A stretch of DNA of 64,000 nucleotides from Proteiniphilum sp. X52 (GTDB lineage: Bacteria > Bacteroidota > Bacteroidia > Bacteroidales > Dysgonomonadaceae). Shown piece after piece: positions 46,764 through 56,461 of this stretch. Each line of letters begins with the position of its first letter. The first letter of the stretch is position 1. A program made the position numbers and the translations under genes. The notes below the pieces were generated by a model, which did not search any database, was not told where the DNA came from, and saw only the letters and a list, made by a program, of their open reading frames with translations. The DNA is taken from positions 124,001-188,000 of the forward strand of contig NZ_RDSD01000003.1 of NCBI RefSeq assembly GCF_003712195.1. Direction: 5' to 3'.

Positions 46764-49700
46764 TTAAAAATCTTTTGGAGTGACACCGAACTGTTTGAAG
46801 AAGCATTTTGAAAAATAATTTGGAGAGCTGAAACCTACCATATAGGCGATCTCATTGATTTGATATTGTTTTTGTTTAATAAGTTCGGCTGCTTTTTTAA
46901 GTCTGATAAGTAGAATAAAATCATTGGGAGAAAGTTCCGATACATTTTTAACTTTTCGGTAAAGAGTGGAACGGCTCAAAGCCATTTCTTCCGCTAACTT
47001 ATCTATATTTAAATCGGGTTCATCCAAATTATTATGAATAATATCGATCAGTTTTTGTAGGAATTCTTCATCTGCTTTTGAATGAGTAATACTTTTAAAA
47101 GCAAGTTCCGGTGAATTTTTGAATGCTTCCTGCATCTTCCTTCGGTTTTCTAATAAATTGTCGATTCTTGCCATAAGATAATCAACGGAATAAGGTTTTT
47201 CTATATATTCATCCGCACCGCAATTTATTCCTTCAATCTTAGATTCCAGATTGGTTCTGGAGGTTAGCAGGATTACCGGTATATGGCTGTATTTTATATT
47301 CTCTTTCATCGTCTTGCAAAATTCTAACCCGTCCATTACCGGCATCATTATATCACAGATCACTACATCTACATTTTCTTTATCCATGATACTCATGGCT
47401 TCCATCCCGTTTCTACTTTGCAATACGTGGTATTTTTTTGTCAGGTGGCTATAAAGAAGCTTTTGAAATTCTTCATTGTCTTCCACTGTGAGGATTGTAT
47501 GATTCGGTTTTTTAGGATGGATCGGTAGGGTGTGTGATGTTTTCAATGATGTATCGTACATTTTGTCTGTTTGTTCATCATCTATATTTATACTGTAATC
47601 CTGATTAATAGGTAGCGTCATCACAAAAATAGTTCTATCGGGCTTAGAGTTATCACAGTATATCGCTCCTTTATGAAGTTCTACTAATGATTTCACAAAT
47701 GCAAGACCTATACCGGTGCCCTGTACATTTCTATTTAACTTAAAGAACGGCTCAAATATTTTTTTAAGATACTCATCCGGAATGGTATCCCCATCATTCT
47801 CTATTTTTATGGTAAAATTTTTTTCATTGTGGCTGAATACCATTTCTATTACTGTAAGAGATTGCTTCAACGCATTAGAAAATAAATTACTTACTATTTT
47901 GGTAAATACTTCCCGGTCAACATCGGCATAAATACTTCCAATTGAAAAACTATTGTTGAATAGTATTCTTTTTGCATCCATGCTTGGCTTGAATCGGCTG
48001 ATCGTATCTTTTATAATACCAACGACATCGGTTTTTACGAAATTCAAACTAAGGCTTTGAGACTCTGTCTTTCTGAAATCCATGAGTTCATTGACCAGTT
48101 TTAATAACCGGTCAACATTACGTTGAACGATTGTAAGATTGTCCCAATTCGGATTGTTTATATCAATATTCTTCATAACATCTTCTAATGGGATTTTAAT
48201 CAGGCTTAAAGGTGTCCTTATCTCATGGGTTATATGCGTGAAAAAATCGATCTTTGCCGTATATAATTCTTTTTCTTTGGTATTTTCTATCTCCATCAAT
48301 AATAGTTTGTTACGACGTTTTGTCCTGCGTACAAAAATATATATGCTAAACGATATTATGCCACTTATCATTACAATATAAAACAGGTAGGCAGCAAAAG
48401 TTCTGTACCAGGGGGGTAACACATCAATTTTTAATGATGTTTCTGTTTCATTCCAAATGCCGTCACTATTTGATCCTTTTACTCTGAAAACATAATTGCC
48501 CGGTGATAAATCAGAATAATTTACCTGATGTGCCTGATTGGCATAGATCCATTCATTATCACGTCCTTCCAGTTTATAAGCATACATATTCCCTCCGGGA
48601 TACGTATAACTTAGAGATGCGAAACCTATACTAAACACTGAAACATTGTGTGGAACCCTGATACTATGAGTATAAGTAATAGATTTTTCTAACGGCGAAT
48701 TTTTTTCTGTGAGTGTGACTTCTTTATTCTGAATTTGAAAACTATTCAGAACTACGGGTGGTATATATTCATTTATTCCCAGGTTATCAGGCATAAAGCC
48801 AACAAATCCTTTTACTCCCCCGAAATATATTTTCCCGTCATAACTCTTAAACCCGGATTTGTAATTAAATTGATCCCCTAATAATCCGTTTGAATGAGTA
48901 TATACTGTCACATCCAGATTGTCGGGATTCAACCTGAAAATACCCTTGTTGGTACTTCCCCAGATATATCCTTTATTGTCTTCTATTAATCTGTAAATAA
49001 CATCATTCGGTAATCCGGTATCAGATGTGATTGCACTTTTAAAAGAGTTCGTATTGACGTCATAAATCCCGAGACCGGCTCCTTCGGTACCAATCCAAAG
49101 TCTATTCTTTTTGTCTTGCAATAAGCAAATGATAGATTTTCCCGTATCGTCGGTATTATTTACTGTGGATGGATAATGGAACCATTCGTCTGAAAATCTG
49201 TTGTAGGAGAAGATTCCGTCTCCAATAGTAGCGAACCATAATATTCCCTTATAATCTTCAAGTATGTCATTGACCTGATTATTAATCATATCCTCATTGA
49301 TTCTCCTGAAATTGCTGGATATCTCGTCAAAATATTGAAGTCCGGTCATTGAACCAATCCATATTTTACCGGAAGAGTCTTTATAAATGGAATAAATATT
49401 ATCGTCCTTAATGGAATTTTCAGATAATGAATTTTTATATGACTTTATTTCTCCGGTGAGGAGATCCGAAACATAAAGCCCTTCAGAGAATGTACCCACC
49501 CAAAGCCTGTTTTTATCGTACAGCAGTGAATGGATATTTTTGGCTGATATAAAGCTTTTTCCAAAACTTTTCGTTAGAGGATCGAACCAGTTAAGACCGG
49601 CATCTTCCGTTCCAATCCATATTTTTTTGGAAGAATCTTCACAAAATTCACTGATACTTTTTCCGCTAATTGAATTTTCCCCAACAATGGGATAATATTT

Positions 49701-50717
49701 CTCAAACTGTGAAAAAGCGTAGTTGAAATAGCAAATCCCCCCAAAAAAAGTGCCGACCCATATTCCGCCTTCCCTGTCCTGAAACAGACTGTGAATCGCG
49801 TTATCCGACAATGAGTAAGGATCATTATAAATATGCTTCAGGTTAAGATATTTCTCCGATTTAAGATCATAGATGTAGATCCCTGTTTCCGTTCCGATCC
49901 ACAATTCCTGATTCTCCGTCTTGATCATGCATCTTACAAAAAGCGGTTTTCCATCGTTTCCTTTTTCCAGAAATGGAGTGAAAGTCTCATTTTCCAGATC
50001 GAATTTCTGCACTCCCTTATTTACTGTTCCGACGAGCATATAATGAGAATTGTACGAGAGAATTACATTAATACTATTGTCTGGGCTGTCTATTTTTTCT
50101 TCATCCAATAAAAACTGTGCAGTTTCGGCACTTTCGGTATTGATTTTCAACAAACCCCTTCCGTGTGTAGCGACCCATAGGTTATCCCTGGTATCGAATA
50201 GGAGCTCTCTTACATGTGTATCCCCTAATAGATAGCTTTTCAAATTACCCTGGCAATAACAATATACTCCTTTGTCTTGAACTATTATCCATACATTACC
50301 CTCTTTATCCGACTTCAGATCTCTTACAATCCCATCTATTTCTCCTCCCTCATCCGATTGCACATTGAATCGACTGAAACTTTCATATAAAGGATCGTAG
50401 ATGTAAATCCCGTTCGCTGTTCCAATCCAAATTTTTTCATCCTCATTCTGAAGTATTGAGAAAATTTTATTTGAACCGATTGTATATGCTTCTCCATTTC
50501 CTTTCTTAAAGATCCTGAATTGTATGCCATCGTATCTATTCAAACCATCCATTGTGCCAAACCACATAAAGCCGGTTTTATCCTGCATGATGGAATAGAC
50601 CATATTTTGTGATAAGCCATCCTCCACAGCCATATTTCTGAAATAGTAATCAGAACCCTTCACAAGGATACCATTGAAAAAACACAAATAAAACAGGACA
50701 AGTACCTTCGGCTTCAT
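46764..50717 (-). CDS. Hybrid two-component system regulator of the PUL
   Basis: This is a one-chain sensor and DNA-binding activator. A signal sequence is followed by about 690 residues of periplasmic Reg_prop beta-propeller repeats (WIGTxxGI motifs), a Y_Y_Y domain (about 700-765) and a membrane helix (about 776-800). In the cytoplasm are a histidine kinase domain with His831 in THEIRTPLSLI, an ATPase domain (GTGIGLAFVKSLV), a receiver with Asp1122 in VICDIMMPVMDG, and an AraC-type helix-turn-helix at the C-terminus. Sensing is expected to be of a short oligosaccharide in the periplasm. It lies upstream of susC in the same direction. Confidence 0.95.
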   Translation of the reverse strand: MKPKVLVLFYLCFFNGILVKGSDYYFRNMAVEDGLSQNMVYSIMQDKTGFMWFGTMDGLNRYDGIQFRIFKKGNGEAYTIGSNKIFSILQNEDEKIWIGTANGIYIYDPLYESFSRFNVQSDEGGEIDGIVRDLKSDKEGNVWIIVQDKGVYCYCQGNLKSYLLGDTHVRELLFDTRDNLWVATHGRGLLKINTESAETAQFLLDEEKIDSPDNSINVILSYNSHYMLVGTVNKGVQKFDLENETFTPFLEKGNDGKPLFVRCMIKTENQELWIGTETGIYIYDLKSEKYLNLKHIYNDPYSLSDNAIHSLFQDREGGIWVGTFFGGICYFNYAFSQFEKYYPIVGENSISGKSISEFCEDSSKKIWIGTEDAGLNWFDPLTKSFGKSFISAKNIHSLLYDKNRLWVGTFSEGLYVSDLLTGEIKSYKNSLSENSIKDDNIYSIYKDSSGKIWIGSMTGLQYFDEISSNFRRINEDMINNQVNDILEDYKGILWFATIGDGIFSYNRFSDEWFHYPSTVNNTDDTGKSIICLLQDKKNRLWIGTEGAGLGIYDVNTNSFKSAITSDTGLPNDVIYRLIEDNKGYIWGSTNKGIFRLNPDNLDVTVYTHSNGLLGDQFNYKSGFKSYDGKIYFGGVKGFVGFMPDNLGINEYIPPVVLNSFQIQNKEVTLTEKNSPLEKSITYTHSIRVPHNVSVFSIGFASLSYTYPGGNMYAYKLEGRDNEWIYANQAHQVNYSDLSPGNYVFRVKGSNSDGIWNETETSLKIDVLPPWYRTFAAYLFYIVMISGIISFSIYIFVRRTKRRNKLLLMEIENTKEKELYTAKIDFFTHITHEIRTPLSLIKIPLEDVMKNIDINNPNWDNLTIVQRNVDRLLKLVNELMDFRKTESQSLSLNFVKTDVVGIIKDTISRFKPSMDAKRILFNNSFSIGSIYADVDREVFTKIVSNLFSNALKQSLTVIEMVFSHNEKNFTIKIENDGDTIPDEYLKKIFEPFFKLNRNVQGTGIGLAFVKSLVELHKGAIYCDNSKPDRTIFVMTLPINQDYSINIDDEQTDKMYDTSLKTSHTLPIHPKKPNHTILTVEDNEEFQKLLYSHLTKKYHVLQSRNGMEAMSIMDKENVDVVICDIMMPVMDGLEFCKTMKENIKYSHIPVILLTSRTNLESKIEGINCGADEYIEKPYSVDYLMARIDNLLENRRKMQEAFKNSPELAFKSITHSKADEEFLQKLIDIIHNNLDEPDLNIDKLAEEMALSRSTLYRKVKNVSELSPNDFILLIRLKKAAELIKQKQYQINEIAYMVGFSSPNYFSKCFFKQFGVTPKDF

Positions 50718-50891
50718 GATCTTTACAATTTATAAATTGAAATTCAAATCAGTATCATCCAGTATCCAACCACCATGTTTCTTTGCAGGAGTGAATGGTC
50801 TCTGGTTTATAAAAACAGTTAAATAGAACTTTGATGAGAAAATATTACACTTTTATGGCACAATATTTTCTTCAACAGCAAATTTATGAAT

Positions 50892-50899
50892 TAACTTTG
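50892..50899 (+). promoter_or_regulatory. -7 promoter box for the GH172 gene
   Basis: TAACTTTG matches TAnnTTTG exactly and lies 34 bases before the start codon, in the 216-base divergent gap after the regulator gene. Confidence 0.6.
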
Positions 50900-50933
50900 G
50901 TTTTCATGAATTTGTATTTAATAAGAAAATAGC

Positions 50934-53021
50934 ATGAATTCAACAGTCCATCAACTGGGGATATTGTTTTTTATGTTACTGATAAGTTTCAACGTTACCT
51001 ATACCCAACAGGTTGTGTCATTCGAAAGTCTTCTGCAAGAAATGACAGATAGAGAAAATCTGGCGGAATACCCCTCGCCATTTTATACATGTAGACAATT
51101 CAGCAGTTATGACAGGGCATCTGTAGATCCTGATCTCAAAAGCTGGTTTGCCAATTGGGACCGGAACATGTTTTTAAGAACAGAAGTCGATCATGATCGA
51201 AAAGAATATGTCCTGATGGATGCAAAAGGTCCCGGGGCAATTGTCCGTATATGGATGACTTTTTCCGGTAAAGATTCAGGGAGAGGGATATTAAGGATAT
51301 ATCTCGATGATTATTCTATCCCCGCAATTGAGGGCGACGCTTTAAGCATTATCAGCGGGGGACAATTGGTAGGAGCGCCTCTTTCGAGTTCCGTATCGGA
51401 CCTGACGGATTATGGTATGAGAGGGCATAATCTTTATTTACCAATACCTTATTCCGACAAATGCAAAATTACTTACGAGAGCGATAATATAAAGAGCATG
51501 GGAGCTAAAAGCGGGGAAGAAGAAGCCATATATTACAATATAAATTATCGTATATATGAAAGTAAAACGCAAGTAAAAACCTTTGAAATGTCCCAGTTGC
51601 TTGCCGCAAAAGAACTGATAGATACGACTCAGAAAAAGCTAACAGATAAGGATGTCCTCATTTCACAGGAAATGAAAAAAGACACATTGCAAGGATTAAT
51701 TCCTGTGGGTGAAAATCTGAATTTGACTATACATAACGATCATTCAGCAATACGCAAAATAACCCTCAGGATGAATGCCGGGAATTATGAACAGGCATTA
51801 CGCAGTACAATAATTCATATTTTGTTCGATGGTAAGAAGGCAATTAGTTGTCCCATAGGCGACTTTTTCGGGACCGGGTATAAAATAAGAAAAAACAGTT
51901 CATGGTACACGAAAATTGAAGATGACGGCACTATGTCTTGTTATTGGGTAATGCCTTTTAAGAGAAAATGTGATATTTTGCTTGAAAACAGAGGGGATCA
52001 AGATGTGAAGATTGACCATGCGGAGATCATCACTCTTCCCTATAAATGGACGAAAAACACAATGTATTTTTGTTCGACCTGGAAACAATATAGCTTTTTA
52101 AGAACAGGGGAAATGAAAAATAATGAAGGAGACGGTTTTCCCTTCGATATAAATTACGTGAAGTTAAAAGGACGAGGAGTGTATGTCGGGGACTGCTTAA
52201 CTTTGTTCAATACTGTCTACGCATGGTGGGGAGAAGGTGATGAGAAAATATATGTCGACGGTGAATCTTTTCCTTCGCATTTCGGAACAGGAACTGAAGA
52301 TTATTACGGATACGCATGGTGTCGGCCGGAAAAATTTACAGGACATCCTTTTATAGCTCAACCGGATGGCAGTGGGAATTTTGATCCGGGGTATACAAAC
52401 AATGTCAGGTTTCGCTCACTGGATGCAATACCCTTCGAAAAATCTTTAAGATTTGACATGGAGATGTGGCATTGGACAAAGGCTGTGATCCATTTTTCAC
52501 CCATTACTTTTTGGTACATCAGTCCCACAGATATAAAAAATATTCCTCGTTCAAACCTGTCGGATGCATCTTTTCCCGTAGCAATGAGTCGCGAAGATGT
52601 AGTTTCACCTGTAATAGTGAATAATAAGGTAGAAGCTGAGAATATGATATTAGAAAAAGTAACAGGAGGTAATTTTCGTTACAGCAACAATGTTAACAGA
52701 GGATGGAGTAATAATATGCAGGTTTTTTGGAGTGATATGAAACCAAAAGATACTCTTACGCTATCTTTTTTCTCAAATGAGGAGCGGGTGTCTGATGTGA
52801 CAATTCAATTTTCCAAAGGTCCGAAGTATGGAACTTTTTCACTTTCAATTAATCAGGGAGATGGTGTAATTATAGATTCATTCGAAGAGAATGATATAAT
52901 CAATGAATATACATTGAAGAATGTAGTGATTAATAGAGGGAGGAATCTCCTGAATATGGAATATTTGATGCCAGCGGATAAAAATCAGATCGGTATTGAC
53001 TTTATTGAGCTCTCTGATTAA
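50934..53021 (+). CDS. DUF2961/GH172-family secreted glycosidase
   Basis: GH172 enzymes (the DUF2961 family) act on furanosides, with reported activities on alpha-D-fructofuranose and alpha-D-arabinofuranose. After a signal peptide ending in TYTQQ, the motifs GAIVRIWMTFSG and FGTGTEDYYGYAW are present, with Glu455 in the latter corresponding to a conserved acid of the family. A C-terminal beta domain follows about residue 560 (EAENMILEKVTGGNFRYSNN). Length (695 residues) is longer than minimal members (about 400), partly from that added domain. The gene is divergent from the PUL regulator, and its likely substrate agrees with GH127-type enzymes in the operon. Confidence 0.88.
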   Translation: MNSTVHQLGILFFMLLISFNVTYTQQVVSFESLLQEMTDRENLAEYPSPFYTCRQFSSYDRASVDPDLKSWFANWDRNMFLRTEVDHDRKEYVLMDAKGPGAIVRIWMTFSGKDSGRGILRIYLDDYSIPAIEGDALSIISGGQLVGAPLSSSVSDLTDYGMRGHNLYLPIPYSDKCKITYESDNIKSMGAKSGEEEAIYYNINYRIYESKTQVKTFEMSQLLAAKELIDTTQKKLTDKDVLISQEMKKDTLQGLIPVGENLNLTIHNDHSAIRKITLRMNAGNYEQALRSTIIHILFDGKKAISCPIGDFFGTGYKIRKNSSWYTKIEDDGTMSCYWVMPFKRKCDILLENRGDQDVKIDHAEIITLPYKWTKNTMYFCSTWKQYSFLRTGEMKNNEGDGFPFDINYVKLKGRGVYVGDCLTLFNTVYAWWGEGDEKIYVDGESFPSHFGTGTEDYYGYAWCRPEKFTGHPFIAQPDGSGNFDPGYTNNVRFRSLDAIPFEKSLRFDMEMWHWTKAVIHFSPITFWYISPTDIKNIPRSNLSDASFPVAMSREDVVSPVIVNNKVEAENMILEKVTGGNFRYSNNVNRGWSNNMQVFWSDMKPKDTLTLSFFSNEERVSDVTIQFSKGPKYGTFSLSINQGDGVIIDSFEENDIINEYTLKNVVINRGRNLLNMEYLMPADKNQIGIDFIELSD

Positions 53022-53131
53022 AAGAGTACACTAATTTGCAAAGAGCGCTAAGGCCGTGTATCCGAAATCCTTTTCAACGGACAAACCTGATTTTGTTTTA
53101 TGATGTATAAAAGAAATCAGTGGATAAATTT

Positions 53132-53139
53132 TATCTTTG
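53132..53139 (+). promoter_or_regulatory. -7 promoter box for rlmD
   Basis: TATCTTTG lies 20 bases before the ATG at 53159. It falls inside the longer open frame from 53120, which argues against that upstream start. Confidence 0.6.
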
Positions 53140-53158
53140 TAGTTGTAAAGTGAGACAG

Positions 53159-54568
53159 ATGGCAAGAAAGAAAAAGCAACTTCCCTTATTGGAAAACATA
53201 CTTATTACTGATGTGGCAGCCGAGGGTAAAGCGATTGCCAAGGTGGACGGCATGGCTGTCTTTGTACCTTTTGCGGTACCCGGAGATGTGGTGGATATTC
53301 AGCTGACGCGGAAAAAGAACAGTTTTGCCGAGGGTAGGGTGGTGCGCTTTGAGAAGTATTCGGAAAGGAGAACCAAGCCGTTTTGTATCCATTTTGGAGT
53401 CTGTGGCGGTTGTAAGTGGCAGATGTTGCCTTATAACGAGCAGTTGAATCAGAAGTACCGGCAGGTGACGGATAACCTGGAGCGGATAGGGAAAATCGAC
53501 CTGCCCGGCATTAACCCTATCTTGGGTGCACCCGCTACGACCTTTTACCGGAATAAGCTGGAATTCACTTTTTCCAATAAAAAGTGGCTGACTGAGGCGC
53601 AAATCGTAAGCAATGAGACGTTCGACAATATGAATGCGCTGGGTTTTCATATCCCCGGCATGTTCGATAAGGTGTTGGATATCGATAAATGCTGGCTACA
53701 GGATGATCTCTCCAACCAGATCAGGAATGCAGTCCGGGAGTTTTGCCTGGAGAACGGTTACACCTTTTTCGACCTTCGCAACCAGGTGGGACTGATGCGT
53801 ACGCTTATCATCCGCAACAGTTCCATTGGAGAATGGATGGTGATTGTGGTATTTTATGAAGATGATCCGGAGAAAAGAGAGAAACTGATGAATTTTATTG
53901 CCGGAGAATTTCCGCAAATCACTTCATTGCTCTATATCGTCAACCAAAAAGCCAACGATACGATCACTGATCAGGAAGTGATTGTATGGCGCGGACGTGA
54001 TCATATTTACGAAGAGATGGAAGGGCTTAAATTCAAAATCGGTTCCAAATCGTTTTTCCAGACCAATAGCGAACAGGCGTATAATCTTTATAAAGTAGCG
54101 CGTGATTTTGCACAATTGTCAGGAAAGGAGACGGTCTACGACCTTTACACCGGTACCGGCAGCATTGCCAATTTCGTGGCGCGGAATGCCGGAAAGGTGG
54201 TGGGGATAGAATACGTGCCGGAAGCCATCCGCGATGCACAGGAGAACTCCCTACGGAACGGAATCGGCAACACACTCTTTTTCGCAGGCGATATGAAAGA
54301 TGTGCTCACCGCCGAGTTTATTTCTGAGCACGGGCGTCCCGATGTGATCATCACCGATCCGCCCCGGGCAGGCATGCATAACGACGTGATCGACGCGATC
54401 CTTGTGGCTGAACCGGCGCGGATTGTGTATGTAAGTTGTAATCCTGCCACACAGGCGCGCGATCTGAGTTTGCTCGACGGAAAGTACAGGGTTGCCCGTG
54501 TCCAACCCGTCGACATGTTCCCCCACACGCATCATGTGGAGAATGTGGTGTTGCTGGAAAAAAGATAA
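53159..54568 (+). CDS. rlmD: 23S rRNA (uracil-C5)-methyltransferase RlmD-like
   Basis: The enzyme methylates a uridine of 23S rRNA (U1939 in E. coli). The start MARKKKQLPLLENI was chosen because of the promoter box. A TRAM domain (about 8-68) comes first. Then Cys76, Cys82, Cys85 and Cys178 form the pattern that binds a 4Fe-4S cluster in RumA-type enzymes. The SAM site DLYTGTGSIANFV and the catalytic Cys427 in YVSCNPATQARDL follow. Length is 469 residues. RlmD is the best label, but RlmCD-type dual specificity is not excluded. Confidence 0.9.
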   Translation: MARKKKQLPLLENILITDVAAEGKAIAKVDGMAVFVPFAVPGDVVDIQLTRKKNSFAEGRVVRFEKYSERRTKPFCIHFGVCGGCKWQMLPYNEQLNQKYRQVTDNLERIGKIDLPGINPILGAPATTFYRNKLEFTFSNKKWLTEAQIVSNETFDNMNALGFHIPGMFDKVLDIDKCWLQDDLSNQIRNAVREFCLENGYTFFDLRNQVGLMRTLIIRNSSIGEWMVIVVFYEDDPEKREKLMNFIAGEFPQITSLLYIVNQKANDTITDQEVIVWRGRDHIYEEMEGLKFKIGSKSFFQTNSEQAYNLYKVARDFAQLSGKETVYDLYTGTGSIANFVARNAGKVVGIEYVPEAIRDAQENSLRNGIGNTLFFAGDMKDVLTAEFISEHGRPDVIITDPPRAGMHNDVIDAILVAEPARIVYVSCNPATQARDLSLLDGKYRVARVQPVDMFPHTHHVENVVLLEKR

Positions 54569-54604
54569 ATTTTGTGCGGTCTGGCGAGAATAGATAATGG
54601 AAAG

Positions 54605-55519
54605 TTATCGGCTGACCGCTTCCACATTATATCCCAATTTCTTCAGTCCTTCAATCAGTCCGTCATCTCCCGGCAGGTGCAGGCAGCCGACAGCAATAAA
54701 CGCGGATTTTTCCTCCATGATAGAGGGTAATTTCTCTAACCACTTCTTGTTGCGGTCGCCGTTCAGCATCTTTTTCTCCTCCTCCGTGGAAGGACAGGGA
54801 TCGTCGGGTATTTCCTTTTCGTACAGTTTCCGCAGGGACTGGATATCCTGAGCATGGTAAGCGGCCTGCATTTCATCCATCTGCTCTTTCAGCAGTTCCG
54901 GATGTTTTATCATACAGGCCAGCATTTCTGCCTGACGCTCCAAGGTTTGTGAATTCAGCAGGAGGTAGATCTGGTCTTCAGCGGTTTCAAGCCCCACCAC
55001 GGGGCGCGACCGCTTCAGTGCCTCTTCCTGAAAGTAATAATCGATGTTTTGTGCCGAAGCTACGGAAGGATAATATCGCTGGTAGAGTGAGATGGAGATC
55101 AGATTGGACAACATGGCCGGTTTGAGTTGCCCCAGTTGGTCGAGACCTGCTCCCACTACGGCGTGGAGCATACTGTCCAATAGGGCCGCGTCCTCGCCGG
55201 AGAGTAATGTCGCATAGGTGACATCGGGTGGCAGCATGCCTTCACCCATGATTTTCATCTGCATCTCGGTCATATTACGCATGTCGAGTTCACCCACGGT
55301 CTGTTCTGTCTCCTCAAAGGCAGCCTCGATTCCCGCGATGCTCTCCAGGAAGGAGACGGGGACAAGGTGATGTGTCCCGAAAATATAGGATGGTTTCTGT
55401 AATCCATTTCCTGATATTTTCCACAAGAGGGAACTTTCTGTCTTGTTTGAAGCTCCGGAGGAACAGGAAAGCAATAAAAATATCGCTGTTACGGCGACCA
55501 AAACCTTTTTGTAATGCAT
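54605..55519 (-). CDS. TraB/GumN-family lipoprotein
   Basis: This 304-residue protein has a lipobox LLSC (Cys19) and the TraB/GumN domain with FGTHHLVP near residue 50, a conserved GLETAEDQI in the middle, and AVGCLHLPGDDGLIEGL at the C-terminus. The first and last histidines belong to the putative metal-protease-like site of the wider TIKI/TraB group. The bacterial role is not settled. It is convergent with rlmD. Confidence 0.85.
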   Translation of the reverse strand: MHYKKVLVAVTAIFLLLSCSSGASNKTESSLLWKISGNGLQKPSYIFGTHHLVPVSFLESIAGIEAAFEETEQTVGELDMRNMTEMQMKIMGEGMLPPDVTYATLLSGEDAALLDSMLHAVVGAGLDQLGQLKPAMLSNLISISLYQRYYPSVASAQNIDYYFQEEALKRSRPVVGLETAEDQIYLLLNSQTLERQAEMLACMIKHPELLKEQMDEMQAAYHAQDIQSLRKLYEKEIPDDPCPSTEEEKKMLNGDRNKKWLEKLPSIMEEKSAFIAVGCLHLPGDDGLIEGLKKLGYNVEAVSR

Positions 55520-55715
55520 ACGATTATTATATTCTTTGTGGTTATGGAATTATTTGCTATTGAATGGCACTTGTATTTATTGCCGCACTTTTACGAAACC
55601 GGTTTTGGGATTTTTCCCGAAATGACCTTTTTCTTTCCCCATGCCCAGAAAATCAAACAGCAACCAGAAGATCGTGAAAGAGGGTATCACGTCGGTAGCC
55701 GGCACGGTGTGAAAA

Positions 55716-56237
55716 TTATTCGCTGCCGTCAGTGGTGTCGAGGGGAGTATAACTCCTTTCGGACAACTCCTTGTCCATCGTGTAAATACCAAAACCATTA
55801 TCGCCGATCAGCCTTAATCCGTCAATCATGCCCTGGGCTGTTTCTTCCTCTTCCACCTGTTCGCGAACAAACCATTGCAGCATATTCTCGGTGGCAAAAT
55901 CATTCTCTCTGCGAGACATGCCTACCAAGTTGTTGATCAGGGCGGTCACTTCCCTTTCATGTTCCAATGTCACTTCGAAGGCGTGCAGTAGCGAATCCCA
56001 CGAGGTGTCTACCTTGTCGATGGGTTGTAATTCCACCCGGTTTCCTTTCGATATAAGATAATTCATCAACTTATGGGCATGATCCTGCTCTTCCTTGAAT
56101 TGCACCTTGAACCAGTTGGCGAAACCCGGGAGACCTTGGTGCGCAAAATGTACCGACATGGAAAGATAGAGATAACCCGACCAGAGTTCGGCATTAATCT
56201 GTTTGTTGATTGCCACTTCTAATTCTTTACTTACCAT
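55716..56237 (-). CDS. ftnA: Ferritin
   Basis: This iron-storage protein self-assembles into a 24-subunit cage and oxidises Fe(II). The four-helix ferroxidase ligands are visible: Glu17 in NAELWSGYLYL, Glu50 and His53 in KEEQDHAHKL, and a further Glu in FEVTLEHEREV, with EQVEEE in the last helix. Length (173 residues) is typical of bacterial non-haem ferritin. A roughly 200-base stretch after its stop holds no clear gene. Confidence 0.96.
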   Translation of the reverse strand: MVSKELEVAINKQINAELWSGYLYLSMSVHFAHQGLPGFANWFKVQFKEEQDHAHKLMNYLISKGNRVELQPIDKVDTSWDSLLHAFEVTLEHEREVTALINNLVGMSRRENDFATENMLQWFVREQVEEEETAQGMIDGLRLIGDNGFGIYTMDKELSERSYTPLDTTDGSE

Positions 56238-56374
56238 AGTTCTTCTTGTTTATCATATTAATATCTGCTGATGTTAAAACGTTTTTCAGATTAAAATGTT
56301 TAAAAGGGCATAGTTTCAAAAGGTATCCTTCATATTTCAAAAATTAACCCTACTTCAAGAATTAAATTAATTGC

Positions 56375-56382
56375 TATCTTTG
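56375..56382 (+). promoter_or_regulatory. -7 promoter box for serine palmitoyltransferase
   Basis: TATCTTTG matches TAnnTTTG, 79 bases before the ATG at 56462. Confidence 0.6.
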
Positions 56383-56461
56383 CAAATTGATTGCGTTCAT
56401 GATTGAAAAGATGCTTCCGGTACTTTTTTAAGTGGGGGCTTATTCTTTAAATTTTTTTCAG

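Noticed and set aside
55577-55798. Minus-strand frame with a membrane-like segment (FTIFWLLFDFLGMGK) after ferritin
   Set aside because: Its first part is antisense-frame overlap with ferritin and the rest is about 45 codons without a good start. It could be the tail of a lost gene, but the support is too thin.
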